The notes under the pieces were generated by a model. It searched no databases. It had not been told where the DNA came from and was given only the letters and a program-made list of their open reading frames with translations. Both the position numbers and the translations under genes were made by a program. From Typha latifolia (taxonomy: Eukaryota > Streptophyta > Magnoliopsida > Poales > Typhaceae), in assembly GCA_019914945.1 (NCBI GenBank), contig CM034108.1, positions 2,056,001 to 2,120,000 of the forward strand: a stretch of DNA of 64,000 nucleotides, in the 5' to 3' direction. Shown in pieces: positions 50,976 to 61,799 of the stretch. Within the stretch, counting starts at the first letter, position 1. Each line of letters starts with the position of its first letter.

Positions 50976-50984
50976 TTTGGCGCC
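50976..50984 (+). promoter_or_regulatory. E2F-type site upstream of histone H1
   Basis: TTTGGCGCC fits the E2F consensus TTTSSCGS, about 200 bases before the start codon. E2F sites drive S-phase expression of many histone and replication genes. Confidence 0.5.
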
Positions 50985-51064
50985 ACGAGGGGTAGTGATC
51001 CGAGTGAGATGTGATTGGACCAATCAGCGCGCGTCTCCTCCCTTCCTTCCTTTCTTCCGGTCCA

Positions 51065-51072
51065 TATTTAAA
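51065..51072 (+). promoter_or_regulatory. TATA-like box of histone H1
   Basis: TATTTAAA, 108 bases before the ATG, is followed by a CT-rich leader. Confidence 0.5.
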
Positions 51073-51179
51073 CGCCCCCACACCCTTCCGACCTCTCTCA
51101 CACCTCTCTCTCTCTACAACCGCTCCCATTTCTTCTCGAGCTCTCGAGACCCTAGACCTAGCCCTTCGAGCACCACCCA

Positions 51180-52175
51180 ATGGCGACAGAAGAGACCACG
51201 GCGGCCGCGGCGGAGGAGCCCGTAGCCGACCAAGCTCCGGCTGATCCGCCGGCCGAGGACGCCGCCGCGAAGCCGGTGAAGTCTAAGAAGGCGAAGGCCC
51301 CGAAGGAACCCAAGGCGAAGAAGCCGGCGGCTCCGAGGAAGCCTCGCGCTGCCCCAACTCATCCACCCTACGCCGATGTGAGTCGTCTCTACTGATACCT
51401 TCTTCTCATTCGGTTTCGGAGATCGGATCTGATCTCTAGGGTTTCGTGTTGGTTGGATTAAAAACAGATGATTAAGGAGGCGATCGCGACCTTGAAGGAG
51501 AGGAGTGGCTCGAGCCAGTACGCGATCGGGAAGTTCATCGAGGACAAGCACAAAGACCATCTCCCTTCCAACTTCAAGAAGATTCTTCTCGGCCAGCTCA
51601 AGAAGCTCACCGCCTCCGATAAGCTCACCAAGGTTAAGAATTCCTACAAGCTCGCCGCCGCCGCTGCTGCTGCCGCCGCTCCAGCAAAGCCGAAGCCGAA
51701 GCCGGCCGTTGCTAAGAAGCCAGCTGCTTCCCCGGCGAAGCCCAAACCAAAGGCCAAAGCTACCGCCGCGGCCAAGCTGAAACCCAAAGCAGCAGTTGCT
51801 AAGCCAAAACCAAAGCCCGCAGCGGCGAAGCCCAAGCCCAAGCCCAAGCCCAAGGCAAAGCCAGCCGCGGCTAAGCCCAAGCCGGCTGCAAAGCCTAAAT
51901 CTGCCCCGAAGCCGAAGGCCGCTGCGGCTAAGGCAAAGCCAGCCCCGAAGCCGAAGGCCGCAGCTGCGGCGAAATCTAAAGGGCGACCGGCTAAGGTTGC
52001 GAAGACCTCCGCGAAGGACACACCCTCGAAGAACTCCGCGGCGGCTCCTACCAAGGCAGCCGCGGCGCCGAAGAAGCCGGTGGCTACGGCTGCCAAGAAG
52101 GGAAAGGCGGCCGCGAAGCCGGCGGCGAAGAAGGCCCCGTCGAGGAAGGTCCCAGCGAGGAAGGCGAAGAAGTAG
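51180..52175 (+). CDS. Linker histone H1
   Basis: Two exons, 51180-51377 and 51468-52175, give 301 residues. The N-terminal tail is Ala/Glu/Pro-rich, then Lys/Pro-rich (KSKKAKAPKEPKAKKPAAP). The H15 winged-helix domain (about 60-128) reads HPPYAD, MIKEAIATLKERSGSSQYAI, GKFIEDKHKDHLPSNFKKIL and LGQLKKLTASDKLTKVKNSY; the intron falls after PPYAD. The C-terminal tail of about 170 residues is almost only Lys, Ala and Pro, with repeated KPKPK and AAKPK units and an SPAK-like site. It is encoded by a low-complexity GC-rich tract. H1 binds linker DNA at the nucleosome entry and exit and compacts chromatin. Long antisense open frames across the tail are by-products of its composition. Confidence 0.97.
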
Positions 52176-53367
52176 AGATCTAGGCGTTTAATTTTTTTTT
52201 AATTTTGTATTTTCTCTTTGTTCTTTTAGTTTTTTTTTTTTTTGGTTTAATTTTCTATTATTATCTATCAGGTGTACTCAGTTGTAAATTTGATATCGGG
52301 GGTGGGGGTAAGCAAGGTATTTGCGTACCTTTGGGTAGAAGAGAAATTTTTATACCCGTCTAAAATGTTTAATTAGCGAAATTTTAGTTGTAATTGGGGG
52401 TTTGTTGTCATGGGCCCACCTCTTGGGATATCTTATTAAATTCTATGTATCTGGAGTAGAATATTTTATTACCTGTCCCTGTTGGTTTCGGTGACTTGGG
52501 GTTTCTCTTATCTTTTATAATTGGGTGAGAAATGAGAAGATTGACGTTTAATTCGGCTTGGTAAAATGTGTAAATATAGGTTGCCTTCGGTGCGTCCGAG
52601 GGAGAGTGGCACGTGCACGTGGGTGTTCAAACCGCAAGCTCCTAACTGCACCTCACAGACGTGCCAATACTTGCGAGAGGAAAGAGGTTCTAAATGGGTG
52701 GGGGTGATAATAGCGGTGTTCCGCAAGGACAAGTGTCCTTTTATTGTCGTATGTTAGCAACCCTTTACTTTATTCGAGCCCGGCTTGGTTGGGGGAGTTC
52801 ATGGGCTGCTTTAAAGGAACGATCCTTACTTCGAAACAAAACGTAGGCGGGAGATTTGGAGCGTCTGGGTTTTTTTATATGGATCTGAATTCTAGAGTAA
52901 CAGGAAAAAGGTTTAAAAAAAACAGAGGAAAGAAGCGAAAAGACGGCGGTAGAATTTGAATACATGCATAAAGCTTCCACTCTGACCGGCCTCCTCCTTT
53001 CGCCTCCAAAATAACTTCTTTTCCTTCCCCCAAAGAATGAGCACACCAAAAGAATCGTCTCTACTGTCGACGAATACTGGGAGGAGAGATACTATTTTTT
53101 TTTTTCTTCCGTATAATCACTTGGCAATGCGATTGAAGGGAAAATAGACAAGTCTTGCTTATCTCTTACTCGTTAGATTTAATCACTGTCAGAATTGCAT
53201 AACTGTTTGAAAGTTCCAAATACAAATCTTCAACAAGAGAGAGAATAAAAAGAACAGGTATACTTCTCTAAAATTTAATATATGATCAGAAAAGGAATAA
53301 GCATTTATGCTAGACCAAATAAGGTATACTTCTCTAAAATCTAATCTAAAACGTGACGCAACCAGCT
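52176..53367. other. H1 3' UTR and spacer
   Basis: Begins with T-rich 3' UTR. A GC-richer piece at 52590-52700 and a purine/pyrimidine mixture follow. No gene is supported. Confidence 0.45.
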
Positions 53368-53584
53368 TCAGATCTGCTTCCGTATCTCATCTTGAAGACC
53401 AAAAGAACTTGAGCCTTTACCACTTACCAGCATCCTCAATTGTTCTGCATAGAAAATCTCAAAGTTGAATATACTGATAAATAGTGCAAAAATTGGTAAA
53501 GCTAACGCTGCCATAAAATTGGTGCTTTCTTTCTGACTTATATGCATTATAAGCATGCCAGATATGCATAGGACAGCTCTACTC
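53368..53584 (-). other. Possible orphan 3'-terminal exon encoding a hydrophobic segment
   Basis: On the minus strand a strong acceptor (TTTTCCTCTACAG|GAGTAG) opens a 217-base frame: SRAVLCISGMLIMHISQKES, then a hydrophobic segment of about 24 residues (FMAALALPIFALFISIFNF), then FEIFYAEQLRMLVSGKGSSS and a stop. An internal donor-like GTAAGT lies after RML. The amino-acid pattern is membrane-protein-like, but I recognise no family and no upstream exon in 53.6-55.8 kb. It may be the end of a small gene, an extra exon of the YGGT gene upstream, or chance. Confidence 0.25.
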
Positions 53585-53599
53585 CTGTAGAGGAAAACT

Positions 53600-55863
53600 A
53601 AAAAATGCAAATTTCATGAACAAGTGAGCGGAATGATCCACTGTAAAAAGAACTAACAATGTTCACAGGGGCATTGACAATTTGGAGTTTGCAAATTTCA
53701 TGGATGGTTCATTTGCATCTCCAAAATAAACACATTTTCTCAGAATGATACTCTAAACACAATGAGTACAACCCCATTTTACATAGGAGAGACACAGACT
53801 GGCCCAAGCAAGACGGGACAAAATACCAAAACATTGTCTTAAGCATAAGTATTGAGACTCAAGCTTTTTCTCTTTTCTATATCTACCAATTAGGGAATTA
53901 CTGATGATACAAGCCTATGATTACTACTCAACTCAGCTGAAGAAAAGAAAAATCAGCAAATCAGCAAAATCTTTCCAGTTAATTACTCATAGACCAGGTA
54001 AGTTAATTTCAGAACAAAAGAGATTGAACTTCGATATCAGTCCTAAACTACCTTCCAGGACATTCAAGTATGTTTTGCAACTAGCAGAAGTGAATAAAAC
54101 TAGCAGCTTATTTCTGGTGATTTTGCACTGAGTAGCTTGAAAATGCTAATTGCTCATAGCATTTTTGATGGTCACAAAGGAGGCAAGTTTCTTCACAAAA
54201 TTTTTCTTGCAGGATGACTTCAGAACAGAATCTGCCCCTACAGATTCTTATTACCAAAGTTTCTTGTTGGGGTGCCATAATAAGAATGCCATCAAGTGAG
54301 CCCCATGCCTGCTTTGTATGATATGGAATAACATCATGTTTCACATAGCTTCCTTGCGGCGTGAGAGATGGCATGCCATGCCAATGAGCCACCAGCATGT
54401 CCATGCCAATTCTTAGAATTCTCTGCCCGCACCTTGAATTCTACTTGTGAAATGCAATGGTTAGCTGTGAAGTAAATTTAGCTTTGACAGTGACACCCCA
54501 ATGCTGGCTTATTTCTATAGATGTTTCAACACATAACACCAACTAGGCTCTATATCCATTTTTACTTGCAAAATCCAAATCTAAAAAATAGTAGATATAT
54601 TTTTCTACTTGAATAACGTGGACACAAAAGAAAGTGTTTCACCAAGGCAATTGCTGAAATGAAAAACTGAATCAAACCAAAAGATGCATTTAGCATCAAC
54701 AAGAATATAACTTTATTTATTGTTATCCAAACCTGCAGTACACCACACCAGATTACAAATTACCAACCAGAAAGGGATATCCTAACCACTAGTAACCTTT
54801 AATCTCTAGGATAGTTTGATCAACTTTTTACAACTATTTTTTCCTGAGTGTTTAATAGGATAGCTATTTTTTGAGAGATCCAATAAATTTATAATAGCAA
54901 AGAAAGAAGTGCAGAGGACCTCCAAAAAACCACTGCATTATACAACATGGGAAAAAAGATGAAACTAAAAAAAAAGAAATGCAAAAAATCAAGGGACATA
55001 AGAGATGAAACATAAAAATTGCAAGTCAGAAAATTCTTGCTTCACAATTATAAAAAGGCATCGACTTGATAACTAGCAAGTATGCATAACCCAAGATCTT
55101 GGTCAGGATAATAGAGGAAAAACCGCCATCTCGTACTTCCGCATTATCATTTTCCGAAGATGTGTGCTAAGATTTGCAGCATTCAAAAAAATTTGTAATT
55201 TATTCGAATTCTTAAACATGATAAATTGAATCTTTACAAATCTGACTGGTTTTTAAGCTAAATGGCACATCGAAAATATTGATGCTAGTTTTTGGGTTAA
55301 GAAGGATTCTACCTTGATGCCTGTAATATGATTTTTACAAAGAACGGTTGATCATGAAGTCGTGGTAACATACTCTTGTCTGTGCTATGATTTATAGAAT
55401 TGAATCAAACATTACAATTACTGCCATCATAATAACTTCTCATCAGTTTCTATTCTATTGTGTCTTGAGAATTTTGCTAAGAATTGTACATCCTACAAAA
55501 AACCAATTTTGGATTTATTGTTTCAATGCTTCAGGAACTACTAGCATTTGCATGATGGATTCCGACCAGCAAATATTACCAAAATTTAGTAACCTTAACA
55601 AACTTAAACAACTGGCATTCACATGATCAGCGATTACCGTTACTTTATCCAAACCAGATTTAGAACTTATCTGATCAAAATTATTTCAAGCCCACGTCCA
55701 AACTGAAAACCTGAGCATAAAGCAGAAGAACTAGAAACCATAGCTGAAAGAAATATCAAATATTTTTCAATTGACCCAATATAATAATTATTACCAAGAT
55801 AGACAATTAAAACTATCAACTTTGCTAGAACGAAGCAAGGAAGAAAAGAAAACCTAACCTTCC
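53600..55863. other. AT-rich spacer upstream of the orphan exon
   Basis: The longest open frame (54108-54404, minus) has no recognisable features and no clear splice sites. Part of this stretch must be the 3' UTR of the YGGT gene. Confidence 0.4.
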
Positions 55864-56391
55864 CTACATCCCCGGATTGCTGCGCAGGAGCGAGATGATG
55901 ACCTCCAGCACCATAAGAGAAAAAATATAGCTGAAGTCGAATTTACCCATGAAAGGAGGCAGCACATCTCTGAATAACGCGAGATAGTTATCGCAGATAT
56001 CCCGGAGAGCCGAGAAGGGTTGTCGATCCCAAGGGACGTTGGGAAACCAAGTGAGCATAAGCCTCACCACGAGAACCTCGCGGAAGAGCCCGAGATACTT
56101 CGCCAAGCCGGCGACGGCGGCGAGGATCGGAGGTCGGAGGTAGGAAAAGGAGTTCTCGAGGGCGGCGGAGGAGAGAGAGGAGGCGGCGGCGCAGGAACGG
56201 ATCCGGCAGTGGGTGCGATGGTACTGGACAGGAGAGAGGGCGGAGGAGGAGAAGGGTCTCAGAGTTAGGGCTCGAGAGGGAATGGAACGGGAGGGGAAGA
56301 AGCGGAGATGATCAGTTTTAGGACTAGGTTTAGGTTTAGGGTTTCGAGGGAGAAGGATGCGGACGGCGGAGGAGGAGACCACCGTCGCCAT
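55864..56391 (-). CDS. YGGT/YlmG family protein, plastid-targeted
   Basis: Single exon, 175 residues. The first 70 or so residues are rich in Ser, Arg and Pro and poor in acidic residues (MATVVSSSAVRILLPRNPKP...), as in a chloroplast transit peptide. The conserved YGGT region then has a membrane helix (LFREVLVVRLMLTWFPNVPW), the loop DRQPFSALRDICDNYLALFR, the motif DVLPPF, and a second helix (FSYIFSLMVLEVIISLL). YlmG-type proteins are small inner-envelope or thylakoid proteins related to cyanobacterial YggT/Ycf19; plant members affect plastid nucleoid distribution or cytochrome b6f assembly. The exact plant subgroup is not clear. A GGAAG|GTTAGG just after the stop could be a 3' UTR donor. It is divergent from the TPX2-family gene. 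Confidence 0.9.
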   Translation of the reverse strand: MATVVSSSAVRILLPRNPKPKPSPKTDHLRFFPSRSIPSRALTLRPFSSSALSPVQYHRTHCRIRSCAAASSLSSAALENSFSYLRPPILAAVAGLAKYLGLFREVLVVRLMLTWFPNVPWDRQPFSALRDICDNYLALFRDVLPPFMGKFDFSYIFSLMVLEVIISLLRSNPGM

Positions 56392-56399
56392 TCTTTGGT

Positions 56400-58596
56400 T
56401 GCGGTAGAGAGGAAGAGGAATCGCTTTGCTTCAGCTGAAAGGAAAAACAAACGAAGGCGAATAGGAACGATGTATTTATTCCGAGTCCGATGATTGTTTT
56501 TTAATTTTTTAATTCTGTTTAAAAATATTTATTCCGACAAATTTTGCAGTGCTCTCTCTCTCTTTTTAAGTACACAGTTAGGGTCTTTTCGCACGTGCCA
56601 TTTGTGTTTTACGAATTTTTTTTTTCACACTTATTAACAATCAAATTAGCTACTGGAACATTTCGTTATTTCGATGGAAAAGGAGCTATGTTCTAAGCCT
56701 AGATTGATATTAGTTTCAAGTGTATCTAAAATATCAAGTTTGAAAATTGACAAATTTAATTTTATTTCAAATCAAATATAATTCAAGCTTGACTATAATC
56801 TTGTATGAATTAAGCTTGAATTGAATTTTAGACGGTCTACACTTAATAAAATTAAATATACGTCAAGTTTTATTGAACTGAGTTTGTTCCAGCTAGCTTT
56901 TTCTTCAGCTTCAGTTGAGATTAATTCTGACATGCAGCTAAAGCCACTTCTGCATAGTATAGTCGTATTGAGATGGTGGGCGTTAAAATACGTTAAACAG
57001 TGGGGGTTAGTTTTATCTCATGGAATATGGTGGAATATTAGGAATCATATCATGGCAGGGTGAGGGTGTCAAAATAAACGAGGTAGTTGGGCTCGGCTTC
57101 GGCTAAAGCAAAAGCTCCAATTGGCTCAATAGAGCTGACTTAAAAATAATATTTATTAATATTATATATATTAAATAGATTTGTCAATCTCAGTTTGACT
57201 AGTTCTAGGTTAGTTTTAAGGTTTGGTTAATTGGACTCTGTCCAACTCGATTTCAATTTGGTTAAAAAATAAGTTTAATTTAAGCTTGGGCTCGGTTTAG
57301 CTTAGTTCGAACTCGGTTGGATTTGTGTGTAGCTGAGCTTGAGCTAAAGCTGACTTATTTAAACTTAACTCAATTGTACTCCTATCACTCCTCCGAAGAA
57401 GCCAATGTACACCTTAGACCATGTTAAATAGTTTTAAAATAATGGAGGTAGAATTTGTAGATGTTCTCAATGAATAAGGCGGAGGCGAATGTGGAAGAGC
57501 TCGAGAGATTTCCGTAATTGAGATTTTAAAGAGATATAATGAATCTGTCAAGAATTCCCTCCTGTTCTTCTCTTATGTTTTGGAAGCGTTTAATTCGTTT
57601 TTACAATTCAAAGGATGTGGTTGAGGAGGAGAGAAGGGTTTAAGCTTGTTCATAACCGATTTGGTCTTTCTTCTCTCAAATCTTTTAAATGTTTAAGATT
57701 TGATGATGTCTTTTGCCTTTAAGTTCTTTTGGCTATCGGTTTTGGTTGCAAAACCGAGGATTTTAGTCTACTTCTGATTATTCATTTTATTTTGGTTTAA
57801 TATTAAAAGTTAATTTTTATTTACATAAGTGGAATACGGTTGCTTCTAATAATTAAAATAGGAAATTAAATAATGCACCTTCTTCATAACACTTAGTTGT
57901 GCACCGCATATTTAATTGAGTATTTCTACGGGTCATATAATAGTTAGTTATAAGGTAACAATCTTAATTTTTAAATCCTGCTGCATATGTTTCTTATAGT
58001 ATCGAGATGCATAATAAATAGGCACTTACTATAATCTCGTTGTAATTTAAAGAAAGTATGAGATATTTTGATGATTGGTGCTCAAGCATCATATGAATAG
58101 GTGATAGCAAACGGGTAAAGAATAATGCCTAGTTAAAAAGAGTAGGGTGTGGGACTCCTCAACTGAAATTTTCACTACTCTTGGGTGCCATTTTTGTTTA
58201 AAAGAAGTATTAGATTGAATAGATTATGGTCTACAATTCTATTTGTCTGTGTATTGGGCTTTTTCGTCACATCTAACCAATATTTTATACACTTTATATA
58301 TATATTTTATCAGTTTTATATAGGTTTGTGCAGATTAAATTCCTTGTGTTTCTAGATTTAGTGGTTAGCTTGTAAGGTTGAAGTCTTTGCCTTTGCCTAG
58401 TCTCCCAATCACGTCTTCATATAATTTTATGCTTCTTTATGCAGTATAAACAATTAGTCTGCTTTAGTGGAGGAGCACATATTAGATGGTGTTTTTGAAC
58501 TACAGCTTTTATGTATTGCATCTCTGGCTGGTGAAAATGAAGTGTATTAAGGGGAAAACTCTATGTGTGATTGACTGATGAATGGCATTCCTGCAG
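56400..58596. other. Divergent spacer between YGGT and TPX2-family genes
   Basis: A CT-rich patch occurs at 56552-56566. Bases 56690-57390 contain GAGCTTGAGC- and GGCTCGG-type words, with 'gagggtgtcaaaataaacga' at 57062 and a roughly complementary end near 57390: a decayed small transposon of the kind seen at 9165 and 46495. The upstream exons and promoter of the TPX2-family gene should lie in 57.4-58.6 kb, but I could not identify them. Confidence 0.45.
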
Positions 58597-58677
58597 GTGA
58601 TTTATGACAACTATGAAACTATAAAACGGCAGCACCCGAGATGAAAAGTCTCTGATAGGGAAAGAAGTATCTCGAAT
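58597..58677 (+). other. 5' part of the TPX2-gene exon with an in-frame TGA
   Basis: After the acceptor CCTGCAG the sequence is protein-like in the frame of the downstream CDS, giving 15 codons (VIYDNYETIKRQHPR). A TGA stands at 58642-58644, then 11 more codons (KVSDRERSISN) lead to the ATG. This is either 5' UTR or coding exon with a nonsense codon. Confidence 0.55.
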
Positions 58678-60637
58678 ATGGATGGTGATACACGGCAAGA
58701 AGGGAAAAAAGATGGAAGACGTGAATCTCAGAAATGGGTTCATGATCAGAGGAAGCCGGTTTCTCTTCTCAAATCGTCAGCAAAGGCTGCTATTGGGGGA
58801 TTGCTGCGTTCGAACCATACTGTTCCTCAGCCATTTGCTCTTGCAACTGAAAAGAGATCTTCAGGTGGAAATCGTGCCTTCGTTGCTCATGCTGCTGGCA
58901 ACGGAGAACAACAGGCAAACAACAGTAAGCAAACGATGAACACGGTGAACAAAGCTCAGGTGTTTCTACTTTACATGCTTCATATTGTAGTTTTCTATCA
59001 TTGAAGGATTATTTGGCTGATGGAATCAAAACACTTTATATGGATTACAGAGTAATCCATCTGTAACATCTAGAAAGCCACTGCAACCTGATAACAAGAT
59101 GCACCAAGAAGAAGAGGATTCTCTATCTGTTTCTTCGTATCCTCTTTCTACTTGAACGACTCTTATTGGAATGTCTCTCTGCTTCTATATATATATACAT
59201 TTCCTGAGCTATAGATAGGGCTGCAGCTCCAACAAGGGCTGGTAAAGCTCGGATAACAGTTCCCACTGCCCCTGTTTTTAGATGCGGTGAACGTGCTGAG
59301 AAGAGGAGGGAGGTAAATTTTATCAATCTCAAACAGCACACTCTGATTTTTTTTGTGAATCCAGGGACTAACTTAGTTGGCATAACTTCTTCAGTTCTAC
59401 TCAAAATTAGAAGAGAAAAACCAAGCTCTGGAGGCAGAGAGGCTCCAGTATGAAGCCCAGATAAAGGTATGCTCTATTTGCTGTCCATTTATAGTTTTTG
59501 GCATGAGGTTGGTGCATAAGTTCTGTCAATGTTTTGCTCTGGTTATTTTCGTAGTTTTTCTGCTTAAAAATCATTAAGTGTTTATCTGTCTAGAATCATC
59601 ATATAAGCTGCTTCAAACCTTTGGTACGTTACCATTATGATCTGGCATATAGAAGAAAAAGAGGACAAAATGCGTAGACATTTGCAGAAAGGGCTTAATA
59701 TTACCTTGTTTGAACTTTGAGTGGGAATCTATGTAGATCAGAGCTGCAAAGGGAAGCTCTGCCATATAATTATTGATTGGTATTAGTAGAAAGAAGGATC
59801 TACAACATGACAGATTAATGTTAAAGCACACATATACAGGCTAATGCTACAATGCTCTGCTAGTATTTTGTTTCTAACATGTCAGCTTTCTAGGAAGAGC
59901 AAGAGGCGGCTGTAAGAGAACTAAGGAAGACCATGATCTTCAGAGCAAATCCAGTTCCAAGCTTCTATCAGGAGGGACCTCCTCCTAAGGTTCAACTTAA
60001 GAAGGTGCCTATATATATATATATATCTCTGCTTTATTTGATGAAATTAAGCAAAACTAATGTGAATGAGTGTTGCTACTATTTAGTTTGTGAATGCTAG
60101 AGCACATGAATTTCATGATTCTTTTAAAAGCATTGGATTTTAAAGAGCATATAGACGATAACGATCTCGAGGATGTAAGTTAGCATTTTCTGGTCATTCT
60201 GCATGGTGCCAATTCTTGGAAAAATAAATAAATAAATAAAAAACTCTCCATGAGACAGTCAGTATTGCAGGCCCTTTGCTTCATTCCAGTGTTAGGAACC
60301 TAGGAAAACTAAGATTCAATTTACTGCTTTGCTTCTTGCCATCTGAACTTTGCTTGCATTCTGATGGTCTATCTTACTATTTTATGATTACGAAAAAAAG
60401 GTGCCACCAACCCGTGCCAAATCTCCGAAGCTCACTCGGAGAAAGAGCTGCAGCGATGCAACATTGTCCCAAGGCGATGGAATATGTTGCCGGTTGCATC
60501 GTCACAGTTTGGGCAGCTGTAAAGAAGCTACCAACAAATTACAGAGCAGACCAAAGACTGCAACGGTTCTTAAGAGCAGAGGAGGAGCTGAATCTGATAA
60601 GCCCGGTTCCAATGCTCTTGTGTCTAAGGAAACCTGA
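58678..60637 (+). CDS. TPX2-domain microtubule-associated protein, WVD2-like
   Basis: Six coding exons, 58678-58959, 59051-59136, 59219-59312, 59395-59466, 59894-60004 and 60401-60637, join in phase to 293 residues. The N part has KPVSLLKSSAKAAIGGLLRS and TVPQPFALATEKR, typical of WVD2-like proteins. The TPX2 region (about 140-230) reads VFRCGERAEKRREFYSKLEE, NQALEAERLQYEAQIKEEQE, AAVRELRKTMIFRANPVPSF and YQEGPPPKVQLKKVPPTRAK, followed by SPKLTRRKSCSDA. Such proteins bind and bundle cortical microtubules and affect cell elongation. The exon appears to start at 58597 and stays in the same frame upstream of this ATG (VIYDNYETIKRQHPR, TGA, KVSDRERSISN), so the true gene may be longer and damaged, or initiation may really be at 58678. 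Downstream exons look intact. Confidence 0.88.
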
Positions 60638-61552
60638 GCCATTGGCTGTTCTTGCTCTTTTAATCTTCTTTTTTGTCACATTGCATCAAAATTTTCCATA
60701 CATTTTTTGTGTGAATTGTGGTTGAGAGCTTGTGGTGTGAGACGTTGTAAATTCCGTAAGTTTTGTATAAAGCATCATGTAACAACTGATTTTGATGTAT
60801 TAATGACTCTTTCTTTTCTTTTGATGTATGCATGTTGCAATAGCAGTAGTCCTGTATACATCATGTTCAATAGATCTGTCAATTTAACATTATTTTACCA
60901 CAGCCTGTTATATAATAAGTATCTTCTAAATACTTATTTCCTATTTTTCAACTCATGAGTTAAGGCAAGCTCCGCTTGATTTGTCTCTTGCTATGAACAA
61001 AAAGATATATTCAAAATATGATGGAAAGAGATGTAAACATATAGCATATTGTTTTTCCCGTGTATAAGCTGCAAGAACTACTTGGTATCTTATAACAGAA
61101 AAGATGATTTGAAATTCCAAGCCAGATTATATGGTTCACTAGATGGGTGGACTCTGGTATCTTGCAAGAATTGATAATCCAGTTAGAGGAAAGCAGTAAG
61201 GTCAAGTCACTAGCATATACTAATACAAAGAAACAATGGCAGCACAGTGCAAACAATGGTAGGATAGAAGACTCAAGAGGCAACAAGTGATTAGGCTCAT
61301 CCTTAACAATACAGTACTAATAGCAAGACCTGACAGTGAGAATCACTGTGAAAATGATGAGGTATTAGTTTAACCCATCAAGTATTTGGAGTAACTTTCA
61401 CACCTGCAGCATATAACTGTCTAACTGATGAAGATTAACTATCTTTTTAAACTTTGACCAACTTATCATATGACAACCAAATATTTTGGTAGCTTGCCAC
61501 CTGCAAAGCATTAATAAGTAACAATCCAAAGATGAAGCAAGTTCGTTAGATC
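60638..61552. other. 3' UTR of TPX2-family gene and spacer
   Basis: AT-rich, no supported gene. Confidence 0.5.
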
Positions 61553-61700
61553 TTATTTGGTTTGAGACTAAATCCCAAATTCGATTAGTTAGTTTTATTT
61601 TTTAGTCTTGATATTTAAGAGAGTAAATTTAATTAAATATGGTGTCTAAACTTAATCCCTAATTCAGAAGTGGTGTCTAAACTTAAAACAAACATAGCCT
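61553..61700. repeat. MITE-like inverted-end sequence
   Basis: 'tatttggtttgagactaaat' at the left faces a roughly complementary end 'tgtctaaacttaaaacaaaca' at the right. The word 'tggtgtctaaacttaa' is duplicated inside (about 61640 and 61672). This looks like a small hairpin-type element; target duplication not defined. Confidence 0.4.
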
Positions 61701-61799
61701 AAGTGCATAATCGCAGAAGGATTGGCATCTCCTGTGCATTCCCTGAGCAGATGTTTGTATATCGTTGAGTCTGCAGATGCACATCATCCACGAGCATCT

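Noticed and set aside
51644..52096. 150-residue open frame antisense to histone H1
   Set aside because: Its Ala/Gly/Phe monotony is the direct complement of the Lys/Ala/Pro tail; it is a composition shadow.
54108..54404. 98-residue minus-strand open frame
   Set aside because: No domain, no clear splice signals, and no hydrophobic or repeat pattern; length is within chance for this AT-rich DNA.
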